Assembly: GCA_023525715.1 (NCBI GenBank)
Contig: CM042014.1
Span: 20,190,063-20,254,062, forward strand
Length of the DNA stretch: 64,000 nucleotides
From: Cichorium intybus
Lineage: Eukaryota > Streptophyta > Magnoliopsida > Asterales > Asteraceae
Reading direction: 5' to 3'
The translations under genes were made by a program, and so were the position numbers. The notes beneath the pieces are model-generated. The model did not search any database and had not been told where the DNA came from. It saw only the letters and a program-made list of their open reading frames with translations. This document shows positions 60,795 to 64,000 of the stretch, in pieces. Numbering within the stretch: position 1 is the first letter of the stretch; each line of letters begins with the position of its first letter.

Positions 60795-61563
60795 TGTTGG
60801 ATTAGGTGTCTAAGCCATGACTTTACAACTATATTTATCTTGTTGATTGAAGCAAAGTCCATTTGGGTTGCCCTCATAGCTGGAGGTCAGGATAGAGTTC
60901 AGTAGAGTAAAAGGTTGATTTATTAATTGTGTAATAAATCAATAGAATTAATTAAATGGTTTATTAATATATTTAAGTGTTAATATATTAATTAGAAACT
61001 ATAATAATTAATTGAGATTTAATCAAGAATTAATTGGATTTAATTCAGTGATTAAATTAATTAATTAAAAGTGCAGGGACTGGTTTTGTAATTATTCAAT
61101 AGTTGAATAAAAGGCTGGCCAGTGGATAGGGGTTAAAGGTGGCGAGATTTGTGGTGCCACCACAAGGATCTCGAAACCCTAATTAGGGTTAAGGAAAGCC
61201 TTGTCCAAATGGTCAGCAGGCTTGCCCATTTGGAGGCTCCTTAGGGTTTCAGCTGTAACCCTTGGAGGCTATAAAAGGAGGCACCTGGCCACCCTTAAAC
61301 CTGCGCCATTTTCACTTTAAGATTACTCTGCTGGACTCTCTTCTCCATTGCTTGGGTGTGACTTGCATCTGAGGCAGGACACTTGTGCTGCTAGCTTCAA
61401 GAACAAGATTCAAAGGTTGGTAATTCTTGTTTTAATCTTTAGAATTTATTGTTGGCCTTTAGGTTATAGTTTATTATCTTCATAGAAGAAAACATAGATC
61501 TTTCTAGGGTTGCATGTGAACCATAGGATTATTTGTGTTCATTGTTTGCTAGCTAACCTTTCA
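60795..61563 (+). repeat. 5' LTR of the Copia-like element (769 bp)
   Basis: Starts TGTTGGATTAGGTGTC and ends CTTTCA just before GTGGTATCAGAGC. A TATAAAAGGA box at about 61270 precedes a CT-rich start region. Confidence 0.75.
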
Positions 61564-61564
61564 G

Positions 61565-61577
61565 TGGTATCAGAGCT
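61565..61577 (+). promoter_or_regulatory. Primer binding site (tRNA-iMet type)
   Basis: TGGTATCAGAGCT one base after the LTR end. Confidence 0.85.
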
Positions 61578-62122
61578 TTGGCTGTTTTCTTGTGATTGAT
61601 ATAAACTGCATAAATTGTTTGTGTCATGAGTGTTTTTGCGAAAAACACTCCTTGGAATGGTTTTTGGTCGAAATCTAGGCTAGGGTTTCCTAACCCTAGC
61701 CGCCACCCTTTGTTTCCCCTTTGATTTGCTTGCCTTGTTTAGTTGGTTGTTATTTTTGGTAGTTTACTAAATTGAATAACTGGAACCCTAATTGCCTTGC
61801 ATGCAAATTTCGACCAACTAGGGTTATTAGATAGAAAATTAATTTGATTAATTTATAATATCTATCTTAGATTTAATTAATTTAATTAATTGTTAATTAA
61901 AAGATAAATTAAATCAGCTTAAAGGATTAATTTAAAATTTTCGAAAAATTAGAATAAATTAGCGAAAATTCTGAATAAATTAATTCTAAAATATTTTAAT
62001 AAGATTAAAATATATCTTATATATTTATGATTAAAAGTTAATTATTTATATATAAGAAAATTGGTTAGTCTTACCGCAAGTAGGCCTCATTCACAAAACT
62101 GTCCTATAAAGAGGGTATAAGG

Positions 62123-62715
62123 CGACTGACTATAAAATGTTAGTCTAATGGGTATTCACTCTTACCCACCGCTCTCCTGGTCAGTCGAGTGTCGTTAGCC
62201 GAACGGGTTTGATAGAACCGTTAAGCCTCTTAAAAGTATAATGCTATAATTGAAAGTACTAGAACCTTGAACAAAACCCAATCTAGTTACTTTAGGATAA
62301 AAAATGTGAATTTGATGCTAACCCATGAAATTGCACATTGCACTTTATGAAACGTTGGTGGAGCGTGTGTGGGTTACCGGCACACCAATGGGGGTTCATA
62401 AAGAGTGGCAATGGGTTTCTCGGGTGTTATCATTGTTGATGGAGCGTGTGTGGTTAACCGGCACATCAATTTGAGATGATAATGGACCCCGAGAGTACCA
62501 AGCTAATTTGCATGGTTATTCACACCCGGTTTGTGATCCTCGGCATCCCAGTCACAAACGGTGGGGCATATCCGAGATTAAACATGCCATTGAATAGTTC
62601 AATGAGTCTCACAGATCTAGGAATTTCATAAGACTGAAATTGATAAAAGTTATCTACCTTAATGACCACTGTGTTGTGACTACGGCATCCCTTTTTCACA
62701 GCATAGTTGGGGTAT
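62123..62715 (+). ncRNA. Structured leader RNA of the Copia-like element: long stem and series of related hairpins
   Basis: CGACTGAC (62123) pairs with GTCAGTCG (62180). Hairpin 1 (62344-62402): TTTATGAA/TTCATAAA plus CGTTGGTG/CACCAATG. Hairpin 2 (62419-62493): CTCGGGT/ACCCCGAG, TTATCAT/ATGATAA and TTGATG/CATCAA. Hairpin 3 (62523-62563): CACC/GGTG plus GTTTGTGA/TCACAAAC. Hairpin 4 (62669-62701): CTGTG/CACAG. All four have a TGTG motif followed about 8-12 nt later by CGGCA. This is a cis-acting RNA region of an element, not an independent gene; its role is unknown. Confidence 0.65.
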
Positions 62716-62937
62716 TTTGGGTCCTAGCCTTGTTAAATAATAAATTGGGTAATTATTTAAAAGGATTAATTAAACGAATAAATTCAAATTTTATATATGT
62801 CTGAAGAAAGTGTCTTTCTCCTTCTTCTCCTCCTTCACCCATTTCTGAGAGCTTCAGAAAGCACCTATTTAGTATGGTAAGGCTGACTGGCCTGAACTAT
62901 GTGATATGGTTTTGCAATTAGAGAATAGTTCTTAGTT

Positions 62938-63950
62938 TTGCTGGGGAACCATATCAAACTGAGTGTCCGCTCCCAAACATGGCATCACACCACAGCTTGT
63001 GAGCATGACTCCTTGACTATTGAGTCCAAGGAAGTTCGTTGCCTTATGCTATTAATCATTAACCCCGAGTTCCGCAGGGATTTAGAATTCCAGGGGTCTG
63101 ATAAGTTAGCACAGCTAGTTGAGGAAAGGTTCCGAGAACTGGTTGAAAAAGGAGAACAAACTAGGATCTTCAAAGAGCTTGAAGATGCAAGCTAGAAGGA
63201 AGTAGCACCAGTTTGCGTGTTCCCGAGATTGAGGGATACATAGGCGAACAGTATAAAACTGGTTTCCCTTTGGGATCGGGAGTTAAGCATTAGCTCAACT
63301 CGCTGATCTGTTCGTCCAGATGAACAGAAAGGGTAACCGGATAAGACAATCGTGGAAGTGCATTCAATGTCGACTCTGTATGAATCGTTCATGGAGAAGC
63401 ATAGTTCCATTAATTCAGCTGCTTCAGGATTGAGTCCAGTATTAAGGTGCATCAAGAAATGATCCAGATCGTCTGGACCGATTGTTCGATGTTTCAAACT
63501 GGGAATCCATAAGGTGGGACACAGTCACAGAAAGATTGGAAAAATGCTCTAAAGCCAAACTGTTTGGCAGACTCAGTAATATCTTAAAACTCAGAATACC
63601 TGATCCTCATTTCCTTGATACAGGATGTGTTTCTCACATTTGCTCTGTATGCACGGACTCTGTAGGATGCGGGATGTTGTCGCACAGGAGCATATTCAGA
63701 TTGGATATGGAGCTCGTGCATTTTTGGAGTTAAGCTAGATATCTGTTCTTGTTATTGGTTTATAGATACATTGTACATTGTTCTGAGGATAATTCTGGTT
63801 TAATGAAATTTTTCTTAAAAATGGTTGTTTTAATTGTCCTCGAAATGTTGTGTGAATGTGTTGATGACGTAAATGGTAATAACTTGAATGTTGATACATC
63901 CAATGGGATTGGACTTATATATTGTGTTCTTTATGATTGTTAAAGTGAAT
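62938..63950 (+). pseudogene. Degraded copia gag, protease and pre-integrase region
   Basis: Gag-like: VRCLMLLIINPEFRRDLEFQ, then LAQLVEERFRELVEKGEQTR and IFKELEDAS before a stop (63030-63195), resembling the helical CLMLxxMSPELQ...F core of copia gag. Protease-like: FLDTGCVSHICS (about 63613-63650) matches the DTGCGSHIC active-site motif, followed by a frame change to a GARAFLE-like end. A worn GAG-pre-integrase stretch may follow to about 63940. Stops and shifts separate the parts, and the zinc knuckle is missing. Confidence 0.7.
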
Positions 63951-64000
63951 TTTATGAGAATCACTTCAACCAAAGGTCCAGTTGGACACGACTTTGGAAT

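Larger units (their letters stand above)
60795..64000 (+). mobile_element. Copia-like LTR retrotransposon, 5' part, runs off the right edge
   Basis: The 5' LTR is at 60795-61563, the PBS at 61565, a long structured leader at about 61580-62800, and a broken gag/protease region from about 62900. The second LTR must lie outside, so the target duplication cannot be checked. Leader length (over 1 kb) and the decayed coding part suggest a non-autonomous family. Confidence 0.8.

Overview
This is a plant nuclear window, AT-rich and crowded with transposable elements. The intron-split genes, the retroelement families and an arbuscular-mycorrhiza gene point to a eudicot. The LTR style looks like Asteraceae (lettuce-like), but that is an inference. 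Three intact-looking host genes are present. (1) An RRP6-like (EXOSC10) nuclear exosome 3'-5' exonuclease lies on the minus strand and runs off the left edge. (2) VAPYRIN (VPY), a single-exon MSP-plus-ankyrin protein needed for arbuscular mycorrhiza, lies at 12824-14437. (3) METE, cobalamin-independent methionine synthase, has nine coding exons at 47073-50057, which join to exactly 765 codons plus stop, and a 5'-UTR intron.

Layout. 1-3.4 kb: RRP6-like gene. 3.4-7.3 kb: decayed PIF/Harbinger ORF1 (Myb/SANT-like) relics on both strands. 7.2-12.7 kb: AT-rich, with short tandem duplications and a Copia RNase H relic split by a hAT element. 12.8-14.4 kb: VPY. 14.4-24 kb: non-coding, with Ty3/gypsy-like LTR sequence carrying a 39-bp hairpin array, a MULE-type MITE and a (CT)n tract. 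24.0-42.8 kb: a four-level nest. A RAP-like gene relic holds a Tourist-type MITE, which holds a minus-strand LTR retrotransposon (24504-42614, target duplication GTGGA), which holds a plus-strand LTR retrotransposon (29664-38376, target duplication CTAGC). 42.8-45.1 kb: a NOMO-like exon fragment and a minisatellite with a (TA)n tract. 45.7-50.1 kb: METE. 50.5-56.3 kb: a Copia relic (minus) and a LINE relic (plus). 56.3-60.6 kb: four DNA transposons, one inserted in another. 60.8-64.0 kb: the 5' LTR, PBS, structured leader and broken gag/protease of a Copia-like element that runs off the right edge.

The host genes do not form a pathway: RNA decay, symbiosis and methionine synthesis are unrelated neighbours. 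The most interesting signals are in the retroelements. First, the LTRs of the inner nested element differ more (about 16 substitutions in 2495 bp by eye) than those of the outer element that hosts it (about 7 in 2961 bp). That reverses the expected age order and suggests the nested composite moved as one unit. Second, the gypsy LTRs carry arrays of short RNA hairpins whose stems are kept by compensatory changes. Third, the Copia-like leader carries a series of related hairpins, two of them with covarying stems. All counts were made by reading the sequence, without alignment software.
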